NCBI GenBank assembly: GCA_023386495.1
Contig: JAEWJS010000190.1
Coordinates: forward strand, 1 to 64,000
Direction: 5' to 3'
DNA from: Bacillota bacterium
GTDB lineage: Bacteria; Bacillota; Bacilli; Paenibacillales; Paenibacillaceae
DNA length: 64,000 nt
The position numbers and the translations under genes are program-made. The notes under the pieces were generated by a model that searched no databases, was not told the origin of the DNA, and worked only from the letters and a program-made list of their open reading frames with translations. Positions 1 through 7,864 of this stretch are shown here, in pieces. Positions within the stretch are counted from its first letter, which is position 1. Each line of letters begins with the position of its first letter.

Positions 1-45
1 GGCGATTGTGGCGATTGTGGCGATTGTGGCGATTGTGGCGATTGT
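1..45. repeat. Five 9-bp tandem repeats at window edge
   Basis: Five perfect copies of GGCGATTGT run from the first base. The array probably continues to the left of the window. The period of nine keeps one reading frame (W-R-L repeated on the plus strand), but no start or ribosome binding site is visible here, so I cannot say whether it is the tail of a gene or an intergenic minisatellite. Confidence 0.85.
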
Positions 46-440
46 CAACGAGGAGTGGCGGACTTTCGGGGTGCATTAACGCGGCGTTAAGAATCTGTTC
101 TGGGCAGGCAGCTCGTTCTGATCTCCCGTTCGCTTCCTTTCGGCTTAGCCGACTCGGGCACCTCGCACATCCAGTTCGGATTAGCCGACTTACTTGCCGC
201 GCACAACTAGCCTCCTTCATCGCAGTTCGGTTTGGCCGACCTAGGTGCACGATTTCCGGGTCAAGGCGTCCATGATGACGGTTTAGGTCGACTTTTCCGA
301 ACTGCAAAGAGCCTATGCACTTGATCGTGCAACGTAAGTTGGCAAAATCGAACTGCGGGCGGGTCCCCAGCCATGTTGCCGTCTAGAGGGACGATAGCAG
401 TTGCAGACAAGAACGCCAATCGCGCACTTGCCCGACATTT
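46..440. repeat. Gene-free gap with AGTTCGG-family repeats
   Basis: No coding signal is convincing in this gap. It carries several degenerate copies, in both orientations, of a word pairing AGTTCGG with GCCGACTT or CCGAACT (near 145-158, 171-191, 222-242, 282-304 and 345-356). The same word builds the longer repeats at 31481-31672 and 33773-33966. Function unknown. Confidence 0.55.
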
Positions 441-1346
441 TCATAGTTGTACCGTTCGCCCGGTTTCCCGGCTCGCATTCGCAGCCTCCATGAAGCGGAC
501 GACCTCGATCATTTCCTCTCCCGTGATCGGTGCATTGCCGGTATGGAACATCTCGAGGATGGCCTCGAGCAGATGCGCATAATAGGGCTTGCGATCCTGG
601 GAGATGTCGACGTAGCGCGTGCCGCTCTCGCGATGGATGAGGCAGCCGTACTGATTATTGCCCGTTCGGTTGCCTCGGAGCGTGCCGATTCGGCCGTCCC
701 GCCATACGCCTGTCACGACGTCATGTTCGCCGGATGCCGACGCGGTCACCTCCACGCAGCCTGGCCCGAGGACGGCGTACAGCATTTCCACCTGATGGAC
801 GCCATACCAGAACAAGCCCGGCATGGCCGGCTCGAGCTTCAACGGGCCGAAGCAGTCGACGCCGGTTATGCTGCCGCCGTCGGTTGCCGCGCAGGCAGCT
901 CTAAGCCCCTCCGAATAGCGCAGCGAGGAGCTGCTCATGAACGGTACGCCGCTGGCGGAAGCAAGCTCGACCATGCTTCTGGCGTCCTGCGTGCTGACCG
1001 CGAGCGGCTTGTCGACGAATATCGGCTTGCCGTAGGGTGCCAGCTCGGCGAATTGCTCGAGATGGATACGTCCATCGACCGATGTCAGCAGAATCGCGTC
1101 CACCTGTTCGGCCAGCAGGCCGAGCCGTTCGACGAGCCGAACGCCGTGCCGGTCCACAAGCGTCTCCGTGAAGCCGTCTATCCGTCCGCTGCTCAGCTCG
1201 ATATCCGGCGATCCGCCCCGATATGCCGCGGTGACGCGCCCGCCGGGCACATGGTGCACATGCCGCTGGTCGTTCAGCATCTCGGTGAAGCTTACGCAAT
1301 GCGAGCTGTCCAAGCCAACTGCGCCGATCATGATCGAACCGCTCAT
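441..1346 (-). CDS. Gfo/Idh/MocA-family oxidoreductase
   Basis: A 301-residue NAD(P)-dependent sugar/cyclitol dehydrogenase of the Gfo/Idh/MocA family. The N-terminal Rossmann fold starts with G-A-V-G-L-D-S-S-H (residues 8-16), and the family lysine sits in V-D-K-P-L near residue 114, a D-K-P variant of the usual E-K-P. The C-terminal half is the mixed alpha/beta substrate domain. The ATG at 1346 follows GGAGG with seven bases between. The start overlaps the stop of the upstream acetyltransferase by ATGA, so the two are translationally coupled. It is the last gene of a run beginning at the alanine dehydrogenase. The substrate cannot be read from the sequence; a sugar or sugar acid is the likely guess. 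Confidence 0.88.
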   Translation of the reverse strand: MSGSIMIGAVGLDSSHCVSFTEMLNDQRHVHHVPGGRVTAAYRGGSPDIELSSGRIDGFTETLVDRHGVRLVERLGLLAEQVDAILLTSVDGRIHLEQFAELAPYGKPIFVDKPLAVSTQDARSMVELASASGVPFMSSSSLRYSEGLRAACAATDGGSITGVDCFGPLKLEPAMPGLFWYGVHQVEMLYAVLGPGCVEVTASASGEHDVVTGVWRDGRIGTLRGNRTGNNQYGCLIHRESGTRYVDISQDRKPYYAHLLEAILEMFHTGNAPITGEEMIEVVRFMEAANASRETGRTVQL

Positions 1347-1801
1347 TCGCCCACCTCCAACTCAAAATGATGGCAGGATATGCGCATCTTCGCGGCCAAG
1401 TAGAACCGATGCGCATCATGCCGCTGCACGCCAGAATCCAGATGGAGCTGGCGGCAGCCGGCCTTCGCTGCCTCGGCGAGAAGCCAATCCAGCATCTGCC
1501 GGCCATAGCCGCGGCTGCGGCCCTCCGCATCCGTCACCAGGTCATACACATACATGTAAGGGCCCCAAGCGAGCGATTCGCCCAGCCGATAACCTGCCGC
1601 CGACCTCACCTCGCCCTCATGGACGAGCGCTGCCAGCCGGTAGCGATGCTCGTCCTGCTGACGCTTCACCTGCTCGACGTAACGGCTCTCCTCTAAGCTC
1701 GGTCGCAGTTGCTTCATCACGCGGTAGGTGGAGGCGATCTCCGCATCGGTGACGACCTCGCTCACGGTACCGATCGGGCCGCTCTGTTCGATCTGATTCA
1801 T
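1343..1801 (-). CDS. GNAT-family N-acetyltransferase
   Basis: A 152-residue acetyltransferase of the GNAT fold. The acetyl-CoA pyrophosphate loop is R-S-R-G-Y-G-R (about residues 94-100), matching Q/R-x-x-G-x-G/A, followed by the helix leading to L-D-S-G and the R-F-Y-L motif near the C-terminus. It is coupled by 4-bp ATGA overlaps to the PEP-mutase-family gene upstream and the oxidoreductase downstream, so all three are made together. The start at 1801 has GAGGAG eight bases upstream. The acceptor is unknown; it could acetylate an amine made or used by its operon partners. Confidence 0.85.
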   Translation of the reverse strand: MNQIEQSGPIGTVSEVVTDAEIASTYRVMKQLRPSLEESRYVEQVKRQQDEHRYRLAALVHEGEVRSAAGYRLGESLAWGPYMYVYDLVTDAEGRSRGYGRQMLDWLLAEAAKAGCRQLHLDSGVQRHDAHRFYLAAKMRISCHHFELEVGE

Positions 1802-2667
1802 CCTTCCCTCTCCTCTCGCCCGCCGGCTAGTATATCCATCAGTTCGCCGTACGTGATCATATCCTGCAACAGGCCGTCATAGCTGCCTTCCTGCAGCAGC
1901 GCCGTTCCGACCCGCCTGAGCATCGTGAGTGCCGCCCGGTAAGGTCCCGATCCGGTGCTCACGCGCTTGACGCCCAATTCTGCAAGCGTCTTGAGGCGGG
2001 GCATGCCGGGAACGGCCAATACGTTAAGCGGCAATCCGATCCGGCGGGAGACCTCCGCAATCGTACCAGGTTCGGACAGGCCGGGGACGAAAATGCCGTC
2101 GGCGCCCGCCTCCCGGTACAGAGCAGCTCTGCGGATCGTCTCTTCCAGCCGTTCTTCGCTGTCGCCGATCTGAAGCCAATACGTATCGATCCTGGCATTG
2201 ATGAAGAGCGGCATGCCGGAGGAGACCGTCTCCTCCCGAACGGCCCGGATCCGGTCCGCCTGGCCGGCCGCGCTCGCCAGCATCGGCTTGCCGTTCTCGC
2301 GCGGCATGCCGTCCTCGATGTTCATCCCGACTGCGCCGGCCTCGGCCGCCATCCGGGCTAGCTCGCCGATCGTATCGGGCGTATGGCCGTAGCCCGCCTC
2401 TAGATCGGCGGTGACGGGAACATCGACGGCGGACGAGATGCGCTCGACAGCCGCGAGCATCGCGTCCGCGCCGATCCGCTCCCCGTCCGGCAGGCCGAGC
2501 GAAGCGGCGATGCCCGCGCTCGTCGTCCCGATCGCCGCGAAGCCGCAGCGCTGCAGCATAAGCGCGCTCATCGCATCCCAGGCATTCGGCAGAATCAAGA
2601 GCGGCGAATCGTTCGCGTGCATCTCCCTGAATAACACGGCACGGGAATTCCGTTGTGACCCGTTCAT
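1798..2667 (-). CDS. Isocitrate lyase/PEP-mutase family protein
   Basis: A 289-residue (beta/alpha)8 enzyme of the isocitrate lyase/phosphoenolpyruvate mutase superfamily. It shows the family start (L-P-N-A-W-D-A near residue 26), G-T-T-S-A-G-I-A-A-S-L-G, the metal-site strand V-T-A-D-L-E-A-G-Y-G (near 87-96) and N-I-E-D (about 121-124). The K-K-C-G-H motif of true isocitrate lyase is absent, which fits the short 2-methylisocitrate lyase/oxaloacetate hydrolase-like branch that cuts or forms C-C or C-P bonds next to a carboxylate. The next gene overlaps its stop by ATGA. The ribosome site GGGAGG lies 11 bases before the ATG. The exact reaction is not predictable. Confidence 0.87.
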   Translation of the reverse strand: MNGSQRNSRAVLFREMHANDSPLLILPNAWDAMSALMLQRCGFAAIGTTSAGIAASLGLPDGERIGADAMLAAVERISSAVDVPVTADLEAGYGHTPDTIGELARMAAEAGAVGMNIEDGMPRENGKPMLASAAGQADRIRAVREETVSSGMPLFINARIDTYWLQIGDSEERLEETIRRAALYREAGADGIFVPGLSEPGTIAEVSRRIGLPLNVLAVPGMPRLKTLAELGVKRVSTGSGPYRAALTMLRRVGTALLQEGSYDGLLQDMITYGELMDILAGGREEREG

Positions 2668-2710
2668 CGTTCGCGGGACCTCCCTTCGTACTCATTCATT
2701 GATCAGCAGG

Positions 2711-3706
2711 TCAGCAGATCACCTCCTGCTCCGTTCCGGTCGCAGCCGAGCGGTATACGGCCTCCAGGACGGCGATTACGCCTCGTCCGTACGCAGCCGA
2801 TTCGCCGCTTTCCCCAATGCCCTGGATCATCGCCTGCAGCTCGCGATACTGCAGTTCGAACGGCGTCGCCGGCCTCGGCACGTCCAGCTGTTCATAATCG
2901 CCGCCGCGGCTCAGCCACAGCCCGCTGCCGGTCTTCAGCTTCAGCATGCCTTTCGTGCCGATGATTTCCGTCTCGTTGCGAGGGGCACCGAGATAACCGG
3001 ATTGCACGATCGTTGCCGTCACGCCGTTCTCGAGTGTCAGGTAGACCATTCCGCTCCCCTCGACGTCGCCCCGGCTGCCGTGGTTGGTAACCGATGCGCG
3101 TACCGTACGGACGGCGCTGTCGGTCAGCCACTGGATTTTGTCAATGGAATGCGTCCCCAGGTTCGCCAGCACGCCGCCTCCGGACTTGGCCTTCTCCAGG
3201 AACCAGTCGGGGCGGGAGGCGCGGTAGTAATCCATGTGCCGGACATCGTGGATCATGACCAGCTCCCCAAGCTCCCCACTCTCCACAAGCTGCTTGGCGA
3301 GCAGGTTCTCTGCCATATAGTGCTGCGTATGCCCGATCAATATGCGGACGCCGGCTTCAGCGGCAGCCTCGATAATCGCGTCGCACTCTGCCACGGACAG
3401 CGCCATCGGCTTCTCCAGCATGACATGGCAGCCGGCAGCCGCGGCGAATACGGCAGCTTCCTTATGCAGATAGTGCGGCAGCGCGATCGCCACGGCGTCC
3501 GGCCGCTCCCGCTCGATCATCTCCCGATAGTCCGAATAAGCATTCACCTGATAGCGCTCGGCAATGCCCTGTGCCTTGGCCAGGTCGATATCGGCCACCG
3601 CACAGGCTGCGAGCCCCTCCGTCGAACGGATCGCATCCATATGGTGATCCGCAATCGCGCCTGCTCCCAGCACGGCAACGGTCAGCGTTACTTTTTTCTG
3701 CGTCAT
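2711..3706 (-). CDS. Gfo/Idh/MocA-family oxidoreductase
   Basis: A 331-residue dinucleotide-dependent dehydrogenase. The Rossmann loop V-L-G-A-G-A-I-A is near residues 13-20. E-K-P-M-A-L carries the catalytic lysine near residue 97, and N-L-G-T-H-S-I-D supplies the usual histidine near 171. I place the start at the ATG at 3706, ten bases after GGGAGG, rather than the TTG one codon earlier. It sits between alanine racemase (34-bp gap) and the PEP-mutase-like gene in one direction, so it is likely in the same transcript. It is only distantly similar to the other two family members in the window, so they probably act on different substrates. Confidence 0.9.
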   Translation of the reverse strand: MTQKKVTLTVAVLGAGAIADHHMDAIRSTEGLAACAVADIDLAKAQGIAERYQVNAYSDYREMIERERPDAVAIALPHYLHKEAAVFAAAAGCHVMLEKPMALSVAECDAIIEAAAEAGVRILIGHTQHYMAENLLAKQLVESGELGELVMIHDVRHMDYYRASRPDWFLEKAKSGGGVLANLGTHSIDKIQWLTDSAVRTVRASVTNHGSRGDVEGSGMVYLTLENGVTATIVQSGYLGAPRNETEIIGTKGMLKLKTGSGLWLSRGGDYEQLDVPRPATPFELQYRELQAMIQGIGESGESAAYGRGVIAVLEAVYRSAATGTEQEVIC

Positions 3707-3743
3707 CAATGATCAGCCTCCCTGTGTATGTCGATCACGCCCG

Positions 3744-4889
3744 CTATGCCAACACGCGCGGAACCCGCTGTCCGATCCGGGTCACTAGCTCGTAATGAAT
3801 CGTTCCCAGCGCCTCCGCCAGCTCGCCCGCCGGCAGCGATGCGTCCGCTGCGTCGCCGAGCAGAACGGCCTCCATCCCGACGTCCGCTTCGGGCACCTCC
3901 GTCACGTCCAGCATCGTCTGATCCATGCAGACCGCGCCGGCAATCGGCACGCGCTTGCCCGCCACGACCGCGAAGCCGCGGTTCGAGAGCCCGCGCGGCA
4001 GCCCATCCGCATAACCGACCGGCAGTACCGCAATGCGGCTGTCCCGGTCGATGCGGAATAAGCCGCCGTAGCTCACCGTCTCATCCGCGGGAATGTCCGC
4101 GATATGGCAGATGCGGCTCTTCAGCGCCATCGCCGGCGACAGCGCGAGCTTCGCCTGTCCCTGAAGGTCTGCCTGCAGCGGATTCAGCCCATACAGGCCG
4201 ATGCCGATCCGCACCATGTCGAGATGCATCTCCGGGAACCGCAGCGCCGCCGCCGTGTTGCAGCAATGCTTGATCGCGACAGGGCCATGGCGCGCTTCGA
4301 GCTGATGAATTATCGCCATGTAGCGGCGGAAAGGACCGGCGGTACATGCCGGATCTGCATCGGCTGCCCGGGCAAAATGGGTGAACGCGCCCTCCAGCAC
4401 GACCCGGCCGCCGGCCTCTGCCAGCTCCGCCATCCTGCAGGCTGCCTCGCCGTCCCGCACGCCGAGTCTGGTCATGCCCGTATCCAGCTTCAGGTGAACC
4501 GCAGCTTTCCGGCGAAGACGCCCGCAGGCCGCAACGACCGCTCGCATGACCTCTTCCGTGAATACCGTCATCCCGATACGCTGCCTGACGGCCTCTTCGA
4601 CCGCCGCAGGCGGCGTATAGCCAAGAATCAGGATCGGAGCGGTAATCCCTGTACGCCGCAGCTCGAACGCTTCCTCCGGAATGGCCACGCCGATTCGCTC
4701 GGCCCCTTCCTCCAGCGCGATTGCAGCGACCTGCCGCATGCCGTGCCCGTAGCCGTCGGCTTTCACGACAGCCATCAGCCGACAGCGATCGGCAAGCAGC
4801 CCCCGGAACGCCCTTACATTGGCGCGAAGCGCCTGCGCCGATACCTCGGCCCACGTCTGCCGGTAGCGGATGGGCTCGCCGCCGCGCAT
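3744..4889 (-). CDS. alr: Alanine racemase
   Basis: A 381-residue fold-III PLP enzyme interconverting L- and D-alanine. The PLP lysine is in V-V-K-A-D-G-Y-G-H near residues 38-46, and the second catalytic tyrosine region (S-Y-G-G-L-F, then V-C-M-D-Q-T near the C-terminus) is present. A longer open frame continues upstream through the antisense of ald, but the true start is the ATG at 4889, which overlaps the ald stop as TGATG and is thus translationally coupled. With ald next to it the pair links pyruvate, L-alanine and D-alanine, either for wall synthesis or for using D-alanine freed from peptidoglycan. Confidence 0.94.
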   Translation of the reverse strand: MRGGEPIRYRQTWAEVSAQALRANVRAFRGLLADRCRLMAVVKADGYGHGMRQVAAIALEEGAERIGVAIPEEAFELRRTGITAPILILGYTPPAAVEEAVRQRIGMTVFTEEVMRAVVAACGRLRRKAAVHLKLDTGMTRLGVRDGEAACRMAELAEAGGRVVLEGAFTHFARAADADPACTAGPFRRYMAIIHQLEARHGPVAIKHCCNTAAALRFPEMHLDMVRIGIGLYGLNPLQADLQGQAKLALSPAMALKSRICHIADIPADETVSYGGLFRIDRDSRIAVLPVGYADGLPRGLSNRGFAVVAGKRVPIAGAVCMDQTMLDVTEVPEADVGMEAVLLGDAADASLPAGELAEALGTIHYELVTRIGQRVPRVLA

Positions 4890-6004
4890 CAGGCCAGCGC
4901 TTCCTGCAAGGGGGCGTACGCGAGCCCGAGATCCCGCGCGACTGCGCCGTGCGTCACGCGGCCGCCTGCCGCATTGACGCCTTCCGCCAGCGGCGGGCTG
5001 ACCCGCACAGCTTCGCGAACCCCCTGATCGGCCAGCAGCCTGACATACGGCAGCGTCGCGTTCGTGAGCGCCATCGTCGACGTCCGCGGCACCGCGCCAG
5101 GCATGTTCGCGACCGCATAATGGACGACGCCGAACTTCGTGTAGGTCGGGTCGGCGTACGTCGTCTTGCGTTCGATCGTCTCGAAGATGCCGCCCTGGTC
5201 GATCGCGACATCCAGGATGACGGAGGCCGCCCGCATGCGGCGCACGATGTCGGCGCTGACGAGCCGCGGTGCCTTGGCGCCGGGAACCAGCACGGCCCCG
5301 ATCGCCAGGTCGGCATCCGCGACGTGCTCTGCCAGCGAGCCCGCATCGGACATGAGCGTCTCGACGCCTCGCCCGAACGCGGCGTTCAGCACGCGGATCC
5401 GCTCCGGATTGGACTCGAGGATGACGACATTCGCGCCGAGACCCGACGCGATAATCGCCGCATTCATCCCGACGACTCCGCCGCCGATGATCGTCACCTT
5501 GCCTCTCTTCACCCCCGGAACGCCGCCGAGCAGAATTCCTTTGCCGCCGTATTGCCTCTCGAGCAGTTGCGCCCCGATCTGGGCCGCCATGCGGCCCGCC
5601 ACCTCGCTCATCGGCGTCAAGAGCGGCAGCGCGTGATCCTTCCGCACCGTCTCGTACGCGATCGCGGTCACGCGATGCTCGAGCAGCGCCTGGGCAAGCC
5701 CCGGCTCGACCGCGAGATGAAGGTACGTGAAGAGCAGCAGCCCCTCGCGGAAAAATCCGTACTCCGAAGGCTGCGGCTCTTTCACCTTGACGATCAGCTC
5801 GGCCCCAGCCCATACGGTGGATGCCTGCTGCTCGATCGTTGCGCCGGCTGCCTCATATTCCTGGTCGGCATAGCCGCTTCCCATGCCCGCTCCGCGTTCG
5901 ACCAGCACGCGATGGCCGGCCCGGACGAGCTCGGCCGCGCCGGCCGGCGTGAGCGACACGCGATTCTCATTGTCCAATACTTCTCTCGGTATGCCTACGA
6001 TCAT
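4889..6004 (-). CDS. ald: Alanine dehydrogenase
   Basis: A 371-residue NAD-dependent alanine dehydrogenase (L-alanine + NAD + water to pyruvate + ammonia + NADH). It begins M-I-V-G-I-P-R-E-V, has the substrate lysine in V-K-V-K-E-P-Q (about 73-79), the histidine in T-Y-L-H-L (about 93-97) and the nucleotide loop I-G-G-G-V-V-G (about 174-180). I chose the ATG at 6004 because GGGGGAAGAG lies just upstream and the length then matches the family; an open extension to 6088 lacks a ribosome site. It is the first gene of the 0.4-6.0 kb minus-strand run and is coupled to alr. Confidence 0.95.
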   Translation of the reverse strand: MIVGIPREVLDNENRVSLTPAGAAELVRAGHRVLVERGAGMGSGYADQEYEAAGATIEQQASTVWAGAELIVKVKEPQPSEYGFFREGLLLFTYLHLAVEPGLAQALLEHRVTAIAYETVRKDHALPLLTPMSEVAGRMAAQIGAQLLERQYGGKGILLGGVPGVKRGKVTIIGGGVVGMNAAIIASGLGANVVILESNPERIRVLNAAFGRGVETLMSDAGSLAEHVADADLAIGAVLVPGAKAPRLVSADIVRRMRAASVILDVAIDQGGIFETIERKTTYADPTYTKFGVVHYAVANMPGAVPRTSTMALTNATLPYVRLLADQGVREAVRVSPPLAEGVNAAGGRVTHGAVARDLGLAYAPLQEALA

Positions 6005-6545
6005 GACTTCTCTTCCCCCTAGTAGAGTTGACTTCCGAATGATTGCTGCGGAATACAAGCCGCCGCTCGGCGCGTATCTACGCTGCAAATAGTAGATTCG
6101 CCTGGTCCCATCGGACGAATCGCCGAGCTCCAGGCGCCAGATGTCGCGCGCCCATGGTCGCGCGCCAGGCGCCCAGCCCTGGGTCTATGTGCCATTTGCG
6201 AAGCAATTGCGCTGTTAAGGTATGTGCATGCGCTAATCCAGGGCCTTATCGCTCTTTCTAGCCCAATAGCGACCAGAATGCGCTAAATTGCGCATGACGG
6301 TTCGCTAATTAGCGCACTCAAGCCATTTTGGCATCGATATGGAGCCATGCCCCTTGAATTAGCGCATCAGGGTGCGTTAACAGCGCAAATGCTTCGCTAT
6401 TGTCCCCGAGTAGTCTGCCTGCACACATTCTTATCGAGGTTCGCCAGTCTCCCCGGGACCGCGAACGGCCCCGAGCTAACCCCTGCTCTTACGCCTGCCG
6501 CGGAACACCGGCAGCTTCTTCAGCCTGCTGACGCAAGCGCGGCCG
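6005..6545. repeat. Gene-free gap with GCGCTAATT-family repeats
   Basis: No gene is supported between nagA and ald. From about 6195 to 6420 the word GCGCTAATT or its complement AATTAGCGC recurs at least six times in alternating orientation (for example 6230-6236, 6280-6294, 6303-6315, 6357-6366, 6373-6387), so the region can fold into several hairpins. A candidate minus-strand -10 box TACTAT (6094-6089) could serve ald, but its -35 is poor. Confidence 0.5.
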
Positions 6546-7820
6546 TTACTGCTGGTGTACGATGCGGCCGCGAACGACCGTCATCTGCAGATTGTACGCC
6601 TCGTCGACGACGATAAAGTCGGCGTCCTTGCCCGCCTCGAGCGTACCCTTGCGGTGTGCCGCTCCGGCCTGCCGCGCCGGTACGCTGGTGAACGCCGGCA
6701 GCACGCAAGGCAGCGGCAGCCCCGTGAAGCGCAGCGTATTGCGCAGCGCCGCGATCATCGTGAGCGTGCTGCCCGCGATGGAGGAGCGGTCCTTCAGATA
6801 GACCCGTCCGCCCTCCATGACGGAATGTCCGTATTCGCCGTCCGGCAGTCCTGCGCATACGACCGCATCGGTAACCATGCAGATCCGGTCCGACGGCTTC
6901 ATCCGGAACGCCATCCGGATCGCCTCGGGGTGGACGTGGAAGCCGTCCGCGATCAGCTCGATCGTGAGCTCCGGCAGCAGCAGTCCGGCACCTGCCGCCC
7001 CCGGCTCGCGATGATGGAACGGACGCATGCCGTTGAAGTGATGCGTCATGTGCGTCACGCCGTGCTTCACGGCCTGCTCGATCTCCGCATAGGTGGCGTC
7101 CGTATGCCCGGCAGATACCGTCGCACCCGCCGCCGCGAACTGCGACGCGAGCGCCAGCCCGCCCGGCAGCTCCGGCGCGAGCGTCACCAGCCGGATGCAG
7201 CCGTCCGCCGCCGCCAGGAACCGCTCAGCCAGCCGCGGATCGGGATCGATAATATGCGCCGTGTTCTGGGCGCCTGCCCGCTTCCCGTTCAGGAACGGGC
7301 CCTCGAGATGCAGCCCGAGCAGCTCCGCTCCGCTCACGCCGGCCTCGGCCGCCTGCTTCGTCGCGGCCAGCACCCGCTCGATCTGTTCAGGCGGCGCTGT
7401 CTCCAGCGTGGCGAGGAACGACGTCGTGCCGTGCGCCGCATGGAAGCGGCTCATGCCGTCTAGCTGCGCGAACTCGCCGCGCAGCACCTCGAACCCGCCG
7501 CCGCCATGCACATGCACGTCGATCAAGCCCGGCAGCACGAGTCGTCCGCCCAAGTTTCGAACGACGGTCGTGCCTGGATCCGCTTCGACAGTATCTGTTG
7601 CTCCATCTGCACTACCTCCACCTGCTCCTGTTGCTCCAACCGCTCCAGCTTTCCCAACCGCTCCAGCTGATCCAGCTGCTTCGATCGCTGCCTCATCGCC
7701 ATCCGCGACAATGTCGCGAATCACGCCGTGCTCGTCGACGAGCAAGCCGCCGCCCTCGATGATCCCGTTCGGCGTCGCGATCCTCGCATTGAGCCACAGC
7801 GTCCTTGTCCTCTGCCTCAT
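6546..7820 (-). CDS. nagA: N-acetylglucosamine-6-phosphate deacetylase
   Basis: A 424-residue amidohydrolase that removes acetate from GlcNAc-6-phosphate in the cytoplasm. The metal-site signature P-G-L-I-D-V-H-V-H-G is at residues 97-106. G-L-H-L-E-G-P-F carries the metal-binding glutamate, S-A-G-H-T-D-A follows, and M-V-T-D-A carries the catalytic aspartate. The ATG at 7820 follows GGAG. Residues about 45-82 form an Ala/Gly/Val-rich low-complexity insert that lengthens the N-terminal beta domain; it is encoded by imperfect GCTCCA-type repeats. As part of the glycan locus it implies that the imported sugar contains N-acetylhexosamine. It could also feed the SIS/PfkB/aldolase operon at 26.5-31.2 kb. 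Confidence 0.93.
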   Translation of the reverse strand: MRQRTRTLWLNARIATPNGIIEGGGLLVDEHGVIRDIVADGDEAAIEAAGSAGAVGKAGAVGATGAGGGSADGATDTVEADPGTTVVRNLGGRLVLPGLIDVHVHGGGGFEVLRGEFAQLDGMSRFHAAHGTTSFLATLETAPPEQIERVLAATKQAAEAGVSGAELLGLHLEGPFLNGKRAGAQNTAHIIDPDPRLAERFLAAADGCIRLVTLAPELPGGLALASQFAAAGATVSAGHTDATYAEIEQAVKHGVTHMTHHFNGMRPFHHREPGAAGAGLLLPELTIELIADGFHVHPEAIRMAFRMKPSDRICMVTDAVVCAGLPDGEYGHSVMEGGRVYLKDRSSIAGSTLTMIAALRNTLRFTGLPLPCVLPAFTSVPARQAGAAHRKGTLEAGKDADFIVVDEAYNLQMTVVRGRIVHQQ

Positions 7821-7864
7821 CGTGTATGCTCCTCTCTCCCTGCAGACTGCCGGGGTCCCCGCAA

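Noticed and set aside
1..45. CRISPR-like tandem array
   Set aside because: The repeat unit is only 9 bp with no spacers, so it is a simple tandem repeat.
447..1370. Long open frame on the plus strand opposite the first oxidoreductase
   Set aside because: Antisense shadow of a GC-rich gene; no ribosome site, composition Arg/Ala-rich without domain signal. The same holds for the long plus-strand frames at 2411-3712, 4104-6022, 7958-8878, 9935-12316 and 15135-16739.
4890..5813. Upstream extension of the alanine racemase frame to 5813
   Set aside because: The extra part is antisense-frame sequence within ald; the coupled ATG at 4889 gives the normal family length.
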